A stretch of DNA of 64,000 nucleotides from positions 62,001 to 126,000 of the forward strand of contig NZ_SLUI01000014.1 in the NCBI RefSeq assembly GCF_004339805.1, in the 5' to 3' direction. This document shows positions 50,001-57,682 of the stretch, piece by piece (the stretch's first letter is position 1; each line of letters begins with the position of its first letter). Made by a program: the position numbers and the translations under genes. The notes under the pieces were generated by a model that did no database searches, was not told where the DNA came from, and worked only from the letters and a program-made list of their open reading frames with translations. This DNA is from Anaerospora hongkongensis (GTDB taxonomy: Bacteria > Bacillota > Negativicutes > Sporomusales > DSM-15969).

Positions 50001-51905
50001 ATGTTAACGCCAATTCAGCCTGAAAGCTGGGTTCCATCCGATGGTATTATTCTTGAGCCTAATGCGGAAACCGTTGTTCGTAGTAATTTTAATACAGTGG
50101 TGGTTGCCGGTCCGGGTGCCGGGAAAACGGAACTGCTTGCTCAACGAGCTTGTTTTTTGCTTCAGACGAATGCCTGTAAAGCACCAAAACGAATTCTGGC
50201 AATTAGTTTCAAAAAAGATGCGGCTACTAATTTGGCAGATCGGGTGGAAAAACGTTGTGGCAAGGTTCTTGCACAGCGCTTTGATTCCTATACCTTTGAT
50301 GCCTTTGCAAAGTCATTACTTGATAAGTTTATAAATGCGCTGCCGACAGCTTTTAAGCCTTCAAAAAATTACGAGATTATCTATCCAAATAGAGATCTAA
50401 TGCAAGAGTCAATTCATGAGCTGACTTTGCCGTCTGCTTGGTCTGCACATAATATCTACGAAATACGGGCTCAAAGGGTTTTGGATAATCTTTGTTCTAG
50501 ACCGCTACCGTTAAATGATAACAATACTTTAGAACAGTGGGCTATAAAGGAAATATGGAAAAAGTGGTTGAGTAATCCCACCTCATCCCGATTGTCTTTC
50601 CCTATGATAAGCCGTTTGTCTACGTATTTGTTGACACAAAATCCCTTGCTTGTTAGAGCCTTACACATGACATATAGCCATATATTTTTGGACGAATTTC
50701 AGGATACCACATACATTCAATATGATTTATTGAAAAGTGCATTCCATAAGTCACAGGCGGTTTTTACGGCTGTTGGAGATACCAAACAAAGAATTATGGG
50801 GTGGGCGGGAGCTTTATCTGATGTATTTCTAACGTACTGTAATGATTTTTGTGCTCAAAGATTAGACTTAATTACAAATCATCGATCTGCACCTGTACTG
50901 GTAAATATCCAGGCAGCTCTTTTTGAACGGCTTGATCCAAACGCAGTTCCAGCTGTTGCGGCGGATGGTTGGGAGGCGAATGATGGAGTATGTGAAATTC
51001 ATTTGTTTGAAAGTCATATACAGGAAGCGGAGATTCTAGCTCGGCAGATTAATGAATGGATAGACATCGATCATATTGATCCAAGAAAAATAGTGATTTT
51101 AACTAAGCAACACGTAGATGTTTATGCAAGTGAAATAATTGCTCAGTTGAGAGCAGTTGGTCAAAAAGCGCGGATAGAGTCTGATATGCAAGACTTATTA
51201 ACAGAGCCACTAAGCCAGATTATTTTACAGTTTTTTCGATTGGCAACAATGGATCGTATGCCTAAAGACTGGCAGGCAACAGTTGAGTTATTGATGGAAC
51301 TTCGTGGATGCCATGATGAAAACAAGATAGGAAAAAGTATAGAAGTTGAGAACCAGTTAGCCGCCTTCATTCATACATTAAGGATTGAACTCAGTAATGT
51401 TACCCAAGAGAATTGTTTGCCAGCAATGGTGCGGTATATTTTAAGTCTGGTTGTTAGCTTTATAGGCGAAATCTCTTTTAAAAATCATTTTCCGCAATAT
51501 AAACGTGGCATCTGGTTTGAAGAGCTTTTAAATGATACTTCCTCGGCCTTAGCTATAGAATACCAGGCATTTGGTAATTGGGCGCAAGCTTTGAACAGTT
51601 TTGAGGGGAAAGATACTATTCCGATCATGACAATCCATAAAAGTAAAGGACTCGAATATGAGATAGTCATATTTCTTGGTTTGGAAGATGACGCCTTTTG
51701 GAGTTTCAGTAACCAACCGCATGAAGATACATGTGCTTTCTTTGTTGCTCTGTCCAGGGCGAGGCAAGTAGCTTGTTTCACGTTTTGTGACATTAGGAGA
51801 ACAAGGCGAGGCAACCGCTACCAGAGACGTGATGCTATTGGTTCATTGTATACTCTTTTGAGGAGGGCTGGTGTTGCAGTAATCGATAATAGGCAAGATA
51901 GTTGA
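50001..51905 (+). CDS. UvrD/Rep-type superfamily 1 helicase, Gabija GajB-like
   Basis: A 634-residue ATP-dependent DNA helicase. Motif I is VVAGPGAGKTELLAQRA (about 34-50), motif II FLDEFQDTT (near 230), motif III AVGDTKQRIMGWAGA, motif IV ITNHRSAP, and the C-terminal block IPIMTIHKSKGLEYE plus FFVALSRAR. It starts three bases after the OLD gene behind GGGAGGCG, so the pair is co-translated. In Gabija, GajB senses DNA ends and depletes nucleotides. It is longer than the reference GajB, so the assignment is Gabija-like rather than certain. Confidence 0.85.
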   Translation: MLTPIQPESWVPSDGIILEPNAETVVRSNFNTVVVAGPGAGKTELLAQRACFLLQTNACKAPKRILAISFKKDAATNLADRVEKRCGKVLAQRFDSYTFDAFAKSLLDKFINALPTAFKPSKNYEIIYPNRDLMQESIHELTLPSAWSAHNIYEIRAQRVLDNLCSRPLPLNDNNTLEQWAIKEIWKKWLSNPTSSRLSFPMISRLSTYLLTQNPLLVRALHMTYSHIFLDEFQDTTYIQYDLLKSAFHKSQAVFTAVGDTKQRIMGWAGALSDVFLTYCNDFCAQRLDLITNHRSAPVLVNIQAALFERLDPNAVPAVAADGWEANDGVCEIHLFESHIQEAEILARQINEWIDIDHIDPRKIVILTKQHVDVYASEIIAQLRAVGQKARIESDMQDLLTEPLSQIILQFFRLATMDRMPKDWQATVELLMELRGCHDENKIGKSIEVENQLAAFIHTLRIELSNVTQENCLPAMVRYILSLVVSFIGEISFKNHFPQYKRGIWFEELLNDTSSALAIEYQAFGNWAQALNSFEGKDTIPIMTIHKSKGLEYEIVIFLGLEDDAFWSFSNQPHEDTCAFFVALSRARQVACFTFCDIRRTRRGNRYQRRDAIGSLYTLLRRAGVAVIDNRQDS

Positions 51906-51960
51906 AGTGAAATGCTAAAAGTAGATGGTATTCTTTATAATCCAGACAACCAGATATAAA

Positions 51961-52005
51961 AGTGCAGCTTTATCTAAAGATAGAAGCTGCACTAATTGTT
52001 AAAAA
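51961..52005 (+). terminator. Intrinsic terminator of the OLD-helicase pair
   Basis: AGTGCAGCTT-TATCT (51961-51975) pairs with AGATA-G-AAGCTGCACT (to 51993, one bulge). Confidence 0.7.
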
Positions 52006-52032
52006 TTTTTATTTAAATTTGGAAGAAAATGC

Positions 52033-52038
52033 TATAAT
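52033..52038 (+). promoter_or_regulatory. Extended -10 promoter of the toxin gene
   Basis: TGCTATAAT, an extended -10 form, ends at 52038, about 62 bases before the toxin start. The -35 element is weak. Confidence 0.5.
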
Positions 52039-52099
52039 AGGTGTAACAGGCTGCTCGGGGGACGGTTAGCCCCTTCCTTTCCAGGAGGGGGGTGGTAGG

Positions 52100-52177
52100 A
52101 TGACTGTTTATGAAGCATTGACATTTGCTGTCGCATTTGCCACGCTCATGGTATTGGTCATAAACCAAAAGAAATAA
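52100..52177 (+). CDS. Putative holin-like toxin, type I system
   Basis: A 25-residue peptide of the Hol_Tox family type: a short N-terminus (MTVYEALTFAVAF) leading into one transmembrane helix and a basic tail (NQKK). It follows an AGGAGGGGGGTGG site. The stop lies inside a perfect hairpin that ends the messenger. A convergent antisense promoter downstream gives the layout of TxpA/RatA-like type I toxin systems. It is far too short for routine gene calls. Confidence 0.75.
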   Translation: MTVYEALTFAVAFATLMVLVINQKK

Positions 52178-52285
52178 CCGCCCCTGCTCAGATGGCGGTT
52201 ATTTCTTAATAACGAAGCTTTTGGGCTAGCCGTTTTCCGGTTAGACAGCCTGTGGGGCTGGCGTGTTAGAGCACGTCAGTCCTTT
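52165..52285 (-). ncRNA. Antisense RNA antitoxin candidate
   Basis: A transcript from the minus-strand promoter at 52292-52320 would run about 120 bases over the 3' end of the toxin message and stop at the shared hairpin. This is the RatA-like arrangement. Ends are inferred from the promoter and hairpin only. Confidence 0.6.
52171..52205. terminator. Hairpin shared by toxin mRNA and antisense RNA
   Basis: GAAATAACCGCC (52171-52182) pairs perfectly with GGCGGTTATTTC (52194-52205). On the minus strand it is followed by TTTTGGTTT. Confidence 0.7.
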
Positions 52286-52291
52286 TCTTAT

Positions 52292-52320
52292 ATTATACCC
52301 ATAGATTGTAAAATATGCAA
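52292..52320 (-). promoter_or_regulatory. Antisense RNA promoter
   Basis: On the minus strand, TTGCAT (52320-52315), a 17-base spacer and TATAAT (52297-52292). Confidence 0.7.
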
Positions 52321-52360
52321 TCAGTCAATAAAAAATCCTAGTCTGTCTGTCTCACTTGTC

Positions 52361-52388
52361 TTGCAATTCATTCAGAAAGAGCTATAAT
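52361..52388 (+). promoter_or_regulatory. Rightward promoter of the cloverleaf element
   Basis: TTGCAA (52361-52366), a 16-base spacer and TATAAT (52383-52388). The predicted start is at about 52395, the left edge of the structured element. Confidence 0.6.
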
Positions 52389-52507
52389 TAGAAATAGGTG
52401 GAAATTAAAGAGTCGCCGTGACCTGAAAGTGTTGGAGCACTTCCAGACTCACGCAGGTGCCAGAACACCTACACGTAACAGCTTAGCTGTCCACGACGAC
52501 ATTTCTA
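52389..52507 (+). ncRNA. Cloverleaf-like structured RNA candidate
   Basis: GTCGCCGTG (52412-52420) pairs with CACGACGAC (52492-52500, one mismatch) and encloses three hairpins: CTG-A-AAGTG/CACTT-C-CAG (52423-52446), AGGTG/CACCT (52455-52470) and ACAGC/GCTGT (52478-52490). An outer pair TAGAAAT (52389-52395) with ATTTCTA (52501-52507) is also possible. It is not a tRNA: there is no T-loop consensus or CCA. Opposing promoters start at both ends, so either strand may be made. Confidence 0.5.
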
Positions 52508-52535
52508 TTATACAATGCCGACCGCTTGAAAACAA
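52507..52535 (-). promoter_or_regulatory. Leftward promoter of the cloverleaf element
   Basis: On the minus strand, TTGTTT (52535-52530), a 17-base spacer and TATAAT (52512-52507). The predicted start is at about 52500, the right edge of the same structure. Confidence 0.6.
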
Positions 52536-52554
52536 GCGAGGCGCGGTATAGTGG

Positions 52555-52758
52555 GGTGTTGGGGAGCAGCTGTGCGACTTGACGCAGCAGATGATTCAGC
52601 CATTCCTAATACATCAACGGAAAGGCCAAGCGTTCGCGTACATAGTGTTTTGATCGCTTTTCTGTTGAGGCCGGTAGTGCCCGGTTATTAGGTTTGGGAT
52701 TTAGCAAACGACGAAGCAAAGCGCATGTGTAGGGTTAAACCTCGCATGCGCTTTTTAA
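52555..52758 (+). ncRNA. Second structured RNA candidate with terminator
   Basis: About 200 bases without a coding frame. TCAAC and GAAA near 52633-52643 pair with the matching arm in CGCTTTTCTGTTGA near 52660-52673, and GCTG-CG/CGCAGC and CCGG/CCGG hairpins flank this. It ends in a strong terminator, AAAGCGCATG (52718-52727) with CATGCGCTTT (52745-52754) and T5. A weak TATAGT lies near 52547. No RNA family is recognised. Confidence 0.45.
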
Positions 52759-52836
52759 TTTCCCCCTATAAAAAGCAAATAGCAGGGCCAGCTATTATTT
52801 AGACCTTGCTGCAGCTTGTGATAGGGGGGTATAGAT

Positions 52837-53055
52837 TTGTCTAGTGAAGGGGAAAGCTCACGTATTCTGACTGTCTATTATACATACCTCAATAATGGAA
52901 AAGACCGTTGGCCGCTAATCCGGCTGCAGGGTAAATGGCTCCAGGACCTTGGTTTTTCAAGCGGGGCAAAGATCGAAGTAACCGAAAGCAATGGCGGTCT
53001 GTTCATTAAAGCTCGGCGGCGAGAAGTGGGAGAAGGCAGTCATGATGGCCATTGA
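52837..53055 (+). CDS. SymE-like toxin
   Basis: A 72-residue protein with the SymE/AbrB-like core PLIRLQGKWLQDLGFSSGAK (about 26-45) followed by IEVTESNGGLFIK. SymE proteins are type I toxins acting on RNA or nucleoid, usually held down by an antisense RNA at the 5' end. The start is TTG seven bases after GGGGGG. No antisense promoter right at its 5' end is convincing, but the two RNA candidates lie upstream. It overlaps the next gene by 14 bases. Confidence 0.75.
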   Translation: MSSEGESSRILTVYYTYLNNGKDRWPLIRLQGKWLQDLGFSSGAKIEVTESNGGLFIKARRREVGEGSHDGH

Positions 53056-53263
53056 ACAGATTAGGAAAAAGATAAAACGTGGTAAAGGGCTATGGGGCCG
53101 GCTAGTGACCAGCCCTGACGGCTCTGAATGGATATGGATGCAACTGACACCAGCTGCGCTGAAATACTACCAGGAACGGGTGACCTGTTACGGCTTCATC
53201 CCGGATGAAGGAATTGGGGCTTTAGGTGCGGCAAGGACCGTATTCAGGAAAAAACGGTACTAG
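53042..53263 (+). CDS. Hypothetical protein coupled to the SymE-like gene
   Basis: A 73-residue basic protein of unknown family starting at ATG 53042 (or 53045), inside the end of the SymE-like gene, behind GGGAGAAGG. It has a lysine-rich helix (EQIRKKIKRGKGLWGRLV) and a compact remainder with one Cys. The overlap suggests coupled translation and a partner role; antitoxin function would be a guess. Confidence 0.55.
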   Translation: MMAIEQIRKKIKRGKGLWGRLVTSPDGSEWIWMQLTPAALKYYQERVTCYGFIPDEGIGALGAARTVFRKKRY

Positions 53264-53319
53264 GCCGCCCCGCCGCCGGTCTTCTCATGGTATCACACCG
53301 GTCAAGGCTGCGCCTGCTC
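53264..53319 (+). repeat. 56-base direct repeat, copy 1
   Basis: It contains CTCATGGTATCACACCGGTC and matches 53837-53892 with four mismatches. Its CCCGCCGCCG (53269-53278) can also pair with CGGCGGCGGG (53369-53378). Confidence 0.9.
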
Positions 53320-53411
53320 CGCTTTCGCTGCGCCCCTTCGGGTGACACGGTGTGCCGCTCTGAGGTGACGGCGGCGGGAGAGCCGCTGCTGACGAGTGGA
53401 GGTGCAGCGGT

Positions 53412-53618
53412 ATGTGGGACGAGATCGTAAGAGGGTGGCGGGTAGAGGTCGCACTGTGGGTTTGCTACTGGAACGCACTGGACCGGAAGGACCAGGAGAG
53501 CGTCCGGTACTGTGCCGATCATAGCTTGCTATTGTCAGTGTTTTGGCTGGTTGTGCTGACCGGCGGGGTAATGACGCTGGGGATGGTTATTCAGTTTTTA
53601 CAGGGAGGCTGCCGGTGA
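53412..53618 (+). CDS. Small membrane protein between the direct repeats
   Basis: A 68-residue protein with a GGAGGTG site seven bases before its ATG. The N-half is amphipathic and charged (ALDRKDQESVRYCADHS), and the C-half has one clear transmembrane helix (VFWLVVLTGGVMTLGMVI). The stop lies in a terminator hairpin. It is the only gene enclosed by the two 56-base repeats. Family unknown; a single-helix toxin or immunity peptide is possible. Confidence 0.6.
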   Translation: MWDEIVRGWRVEVALWVCYWNALDRKDQESVRYCADHSLLLSVFWLVVLTGGVMTLGMVIQFLQGGCR

Positions 53619-53640
53619 ATGCCGGCGGCTTTTTTTGTTT
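53608..53640 (+). terminator. Intrinsic terminator
   Basis: GCTGCCGG (53608-53615) pairs with CCGGCGGC (53622-53629, one G-T), followed by seven T. Confidence 0.8.
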
Positions 53641-53800
53641 TGTATATTACATTATTTGGCGACAAATAAAACAACTTACCATGAGCAGCCACGAAAACCG
53701 TGTGGCCGCACATCGTAAGCCTGTTTTGTTTGCCATCATTCAGCTGTCAGTGGAGAGCACCGGCCACGGCGGCCAAACCCGCGCCGCCGCGTCCCGTGCA

Positions 53801-53838
53801 AACGGGCCTGCCGGCAGCAAGGGAGCCGCGAACTGCGC
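53801..53838 (+). repeat. 38-base dispersed repeat, copy B
   Basis: It matches 47799-47836 with three mismatches and overlaps the 56-base repeat copy 2 by two bases. Confidence 0.8.
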
Positions 53839-53892
53839 CACCCCGCCGCCGGTTTTCTCATGGTATCACACCGGTCAAGGCAACGCCTGCTC
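53837..53892 (+). repeat. 56-base direct repeat, copy 2
   Basis: It matches 53264-53319 with four mismatches; it lies 120 bases before hsdM. Confidence 0.9.
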
Positions 53893-54013
53893 AAAGTATT
53901 TAGAATGGCAGGATTAATTTGCCGGTATAGAGAATACTAAAAGTTTGATACTCGAAGAAAAGACAAAAACAGCAATATTTCGATGTTATTTTTTTTATTA
54001 TTGGAGGATGAAA

Positions 54014-55624
54014 ATGGAGAATCTTACAGGTGCTAATCTTGGCTTTGAAGATAAGTTATGGAATGCTGCCGATAAATTACGTGGTACTATGGACGCAGCT
54101 GAATACAAGCATGTAGTATTGGGATTAATCTTTTTAAAATATATTTCGGATTCTTTTTTGGAAAAGTATCAAGCTCTTCAAAAAGAAGAATATGCTAACC
54201 CTGAAGATCCAGATGAATATTTGGCTGAAAATATTTTCTGGGTTCCTAAGGAGGCTCGCTGGGATACATTGCAAGGCCTGGCCAAAGATCCTAAGATTGG
54301 TCAATTGCTTGATGCAGCTATGATTGCTATTGAGCGGGACAATCAATCACTCAAAGGTGTTTTACCAAAGGATTATAGTCGGCCTGCATTAGATAAGACA
54401 CGCTTAGGCGAGTTGATTGATTTAATTGCTACTATCGGCCTTGGTGATGCCGAAAGTCGGAGAAAAGATATTTTAGGTCGAGTATATGAATATTTTTTAG
54501 CTAAATTTGCGGAGAAAGAAGGCAAAGGCGGTGGGGAGTTTTACACGCCCCAGTGTGTAGTAAAAACCTTAGTAACAATGCTTGAGCCTATAAAAGGGCG
54601 TGTTTTTGACCCTTGCTGTGGCTCAGGGGGCATGTTTGTTCAGAGTGTTCGATTTGTAGAGGATTATACAAATCGTTCTAGCAGTGAAAATCATCGCCAG
54701 GAAATATCCATATACGGACAAGAAATGAACTATACTACTTGGCGGTTGGCTCTTATGAATATGGCCATTCGTGGCATAGATGCCGACATTCGTTGGAATG
54801 AGAAAGGATCATTTCTGCAAGATGCTCATAAAGACCTTAGAGCAGACTTTGTTCTCGCAAATCCGCCATTTAATGATGAAGACTGGGGTTTTTCCAAAGT
54901 CAAAGACGATGTCCGCTGGGCTTATGGGACTCCTCCGAGCGGTGGTTCGCGCAAGCAAAAGGATGGTTCTGCTATCACGGTTGATGGTGGCAATGCTAAC
55001 TATGCCTGGATTCAGCACTTTGTTCACCATTTAGCTCCAGATGGAACTGCGGGATTTGTCCTGGCTAACGGCTCTATGTCTACCAATACCTCCGGAGAAG
55101 GTGAAATTCGTAAAGCGATTATCGAAGCTGATCTGGTAGATTGTATGGTTGCGCTACCAGGACAACTTTTTTATACTACGCAAATTCCTGTCTGCCTATG
55201 GTTTCTTACTCGGTCTAAGAAGCCGGATTGTAAACGTGGTTTTCGGGGACGTGCTGGCGAAACGCTATTTATTGATGCTCGCAAATTAGGTGCGCTCATT
55301 GATCGTACCCATCGTGAACTTTCAGATAAAGAGATTGCCAATATTGCTCGCACATATCATGCCTGGCGTGGTGAAGAAAAAGACGGTACCTATAAAGACG
55401 AACCTGGTTTTTGTAAGGCTGCTACTATTGACGATATTCGCGCTCAAAACTATATCCTTACCCCTGGTCGCTATGTTGGGACGGAAGAAGTAAAAGATGA
55501 TGGAGTGGTTTTTGAGGACAGAATGGCTGAACTTACCGAACGTTTATATAAGCAGATGCGGGAAGCACAAGATTTGGATACAGTAATACGCCGCAATCTG
55601 GAGGTGCTAGGCTTTGGCAAGTAA
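54014..55624 (+). CDS. hsdM: Type I restriction-modification methyltransferase subunit
   Basis: The N6-adenine methylase subunit of a type I system. The helical N-domain ([20 protein letters not shown]) leads to the AdoMet motif [11 protein letters not shown] (about 198-208) and the catalytic NPPF (about 282-285). It is 536 residues from ATG 54014, which is six bases after GGAGG; ATG 54008 directly abuts the site. It overlaps hsdS by 11 bases. It modifies self DNA together with HsdS and is required for restriction. Confidence 0.96.
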   Translation: MENLTGANLGFEDKLWNAADKLRGTMDAAEYKHVVLGLIFLKYISDSFLEKYQALQKEEYANPEDPDEYLAENIFWVPKEARWDTLQGLAKDPKIGQLLDAAMIAIERDNQSLKGVLPKDYSRPALDKTRLGELIDLIATIGLGDAESRRKDILGRVYEYFLAKFAEKEGKGGGEFYTPQCVVKTLVTMLEPIKGRVFDPCCGSGGMFVQSVRFVEDYTNRSSSENHRQEISIYGQEMNYTTWRLALMNMAIRGIDADIRWNEKGSFLQDAHKDLRADFVLANPPFNDEDWGFSKVKDDVRWAYGTPPSGGSRKQKDGSAITVDGGNANYAWIQHFVHHLAPDGTAGFVLANGSMSTNTSGEGEIRKAIIEADLVDCMVALPGQLFYTTQIPVCLWFLTRSKKPDCKRGFRGRAGETLFIDARKLGALIDRTHRELSDKEIANIARTYHAWRGEEKDGTYKDEPGFCKAATIDDIRAQNYILTPGRYVGTEEVKDDGVVFEDRMAELTERLYKQMREAQDLDTVIRRNLEVLGFGK

Positions 55625-57002
55625 GTGGTGCACAAAAAAATTCGAAGATTTATTTCTCATACCATTAAGAAATGGACTAACTCGTCCCAAACGAGTACGT
55701 GGATCAGGAATAAAAATGGTTAATATGGGAGAAATATTCGCCTATGATAGGTTGTATGACCCTCCCATGGATCTAGTTCCTATATCTGATAAAGAAAAAG
55801 ATAGCTATTTGTTGCATCCAGGAGATCTTCTTTTTGCCAGGCAGTCGTTGGTAAGGGAAGGCGCAGGAAAGTGTAGCATAGTAAAGCAAATTGGTAGTGA
55901 GACCACCTTTGAATCCCATTTAATTCGTTGTAGACTTAACCTGGAATTTGCAAATCCAGATTTTTATTATTATTTTTTTAAATCACATTTAGGTAAAGCT
56001 GCAATCGAGGCTATTATTGAACAGGTGGCAGCCGCTGGAATTCGAGGAACTGATCTAGCTAAAGTTTTATTACCTGTACCACCGATATACGAGCAACAGG
56101 CAATTGCCCATATACTTGTTGCTTTGGATGATAAAATTGAATTAAATAAAAGAATGAACGAGACATTAGAAAGCATGGCACAAGGGCTGTTTAAAAGCTG
56201 GTTTGTGGACTTTGATCCGGTAATTGACAATGTTCTTGTTACTGGCAAGCCAATTCCGCCAGAGTTGACTTCTCGAGGTGCTCTGCGTGAAGCTCTGGGG
56301 AATAAAGGCAAGATTCTAACAGAAAAAGTGCGCAACTTATTTCCCAGTAAACTTAATACTTGTGAATATGGATGGACTCCCGATGGGTGGAAGATGTATA
56401 CAATTGGAGATGTTGTTAAAGTTGTAGGTGGAGGAACCCCAAGTACAGCAATTCCTGATTATTGGGAAGGCGGAGTTCATCCATTTTGTACTCCTAAAGA
56501 TATGTCTGGTCTTTTGTCGACAGCTCTTGTTGATACGGAACGATATCTTACAGATAAAGGAGTAGCAAAAGTCAGTTCTGGAATACTCCCACCTGGTACT
56601 GTATTGCTATCATCTCGTGCTCCTATTGGATATCTTGCGATATCAGATATTCCTATTTCTGTAAACCAGGGAATCATTGCTATGATTTGTGATAATCTGA
56701 TTACAAATGCATATGTTCTTAATTGGACTCGATTCCATATGGAAGATGTTTTAGCGAGAGCAAACGGTGCAACCTTTTTAGAAATTAGTAAGAAAAATTT
56801 TCGCACAATACCATTTTTACATCCAAACGAGGAAGTTTTAAAAGCATTTAATGCTTTTGGGAACGAAATTTACTCGCGAATAAGATTGTGCGCTAGAGAA
56901 ATGTATAATTTAGCTAAACTCCGAGATCATCTTCTTTCAAAGCTTTTATCTGGTAGTTTGCGAGTAAAAGATGCAGAGAAAATTGTGGAGAGCCATTTAT
57001 GA
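55614..57002 (+). CDS. hsdS: Type I restriction-modification specificity subunit
   Basis: Recognises the bipartite DNA target. The 462 residues have two target-recognition domains (about 1-170 and 245-400), each followed by a conserved helical repeat: [20 protein letters not shown] in the first and a more diverged one near the end. The start is TTG inside the end of hsdM, behind GGAGGTG. Its own end overlaps the HEPN-like gene by four bases. The target sequence cannot be read from the protein. Confidence 0.94.
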   Translation: MASKWCTKKFEDLFLIPLRNGLTRPKRVRGSGIKMVNMGEIFAYDRLYDPPMDLVPISDKEKDSYLLHPGDLLFARQSLVREGAGKCSIVKQIGSETTFESHLIRCRLNLEFANPDFYYYFFKSHLGKAAIEAIIEQVAAAGIRGTDLAKVLLPVPPIYEQQAIAHILVALDDKIELNKRMNETLESMAQGLFKSWFVDFDPVIDNVLVTGKPIPPELTSRGALREALGNKGKILTEKVRNLFPSKLNTCEYGWTPDGWKMYTIGDVVKVVGGGTPSTAIPDYWEGGVHPFCTPKDMSGLLSTALVDTERYLTDKGVAKVSSGILPPGTVLLSSRAPIGYLAISDIPISVNQGIIAMICDNLITNAYVLNWTRFHMEDVLARANGATFLEISKKNFRTIPFLHPNEEVLKAFNAFGNEIYSRIRLCAREMYNLAKLRDHLLSKLLSGSLRVKDAEKIVESHL

Positions 57003-57682
57003 ACGGTTTAAAGCCATGGGCCCAAGGTCCTTTCGATATGCTTCTTCACGCGGAAACCCATTTCCTAAAGGGGGAAGATTTTGATCGCCGGATTGCTCTC
57101 ATCTCTTTTGACAATTGTATTGAAGTCGCGATTACAACCTATTTGTCTTTACATCCGATTCAGCGAGGAAATAGAGAATATAAACGTGAAGATATTGATA
57201 AATGGCAAAGAAATTATCATAATAAGTTGGACTTTTTTTATGAAGAGCTCAAACGGCGTAATCTAACAGAAACAATTGAACAGGCGGATATCGTTTATTA
57301 CCATCAAAATCGCAACGACCAATATCATAGTGGCGCTACTGGTGTTCCAGAATTACATAAATTAGAAGGTATCCGGTTGGCAGCAATCTGGATATTTGAA
57401 GTTCTGTTTGGAGTAGCGGGAACGGAGCAACACTTAAAGGAAATGGTTGAGGCTGAAAACCGCATGAGTAGTCCGCCACTTAGAGAATTGGTAAAAGATC
57501 GATTAATTGATGCAGAATATGGCATGATTGAGATTGGCGGTATTCAGTTTTATTCAAGTGAAGTTTTGTTTAGTGTGGATTATCAGGCATATAAAGAAAT
57601 CGGTGAAGAATTGGCCGCTTCGCTTGATCGGAAGCAGGAGGTGATAAATGGAGATGCAGACAACGAAGCAGGAAATGAATGA
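56999..57682 (+). CDS. HEPN-like protein embedded in the hsd operon
   Basis: A 227-residue, mostly helical protein. The segment [11 protein letters not shown] (about 102-112) holds Arg-Asn-x3-His, the catalytic motif of HEPN-type RNases, followed by a long helix with [17 protein letters not shown], as in HEPN folds. The gene starts in the hsdS stop (ATGA) and overlaps hsdR by 35 bases, so it is part of the operon. HEPN RNases often act as abortive-infection effectors. That it serves such a role here, perhaps triggered by failure of restriction, is inferred; a structural role is possible. Confidence 0.7.
   Translation: MNGLKPWAQGPFDMLLHAETHFLKGEDFDRRIALISFDNCIEVAITTYLSLHPIQRGNREYKREDIDKWQRNYHNKLDFFYEELKRRNLTETIEQADIVYYHQNRNDQYHSGATGVPELHKLEGIRLAAIWIFEVLFGVAGTEQHLKEMVEAENRMSSPPLRELVKDRLIDAEYGMIEIGGIQFYSSEVLFSVDYQAYKEIGEELAASLDRKQEVINGDADNEAGNE

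Larger units (their letters stand above)
53641..54013. other. Intergenic region with repeats before hsdM
   Basis: About 370 bases without a supported gene: an AT-rich start, a GC-rich middle holding the 38-base repeat copy B and the 56-base repeat copy 2, and an AT-rich end with the hsdM promoter region. Open frames here lack ribosome sites. Confidence 0.6.

Noticed and set aside
52389..52507. tRNA gene or tmRNA
   Set aside because: It has a cloverleaf-like fold but no T-loop consensus, no anticodon loop of seven bases and no CCA; hairpin sizes do not fit.
52555..52758. Retron non-coding RNA or TnpB-type guide RNA
   Set aside because: No reverse transcriptase or TnpB gene lies nearby, and I cannot recognise the required pairing.
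53543..53917. 124-codon plus-strand frame
   Set aside because: It starts inside the small membrane gene, crosses its terminator and runs through the repeats without a ribosome site.
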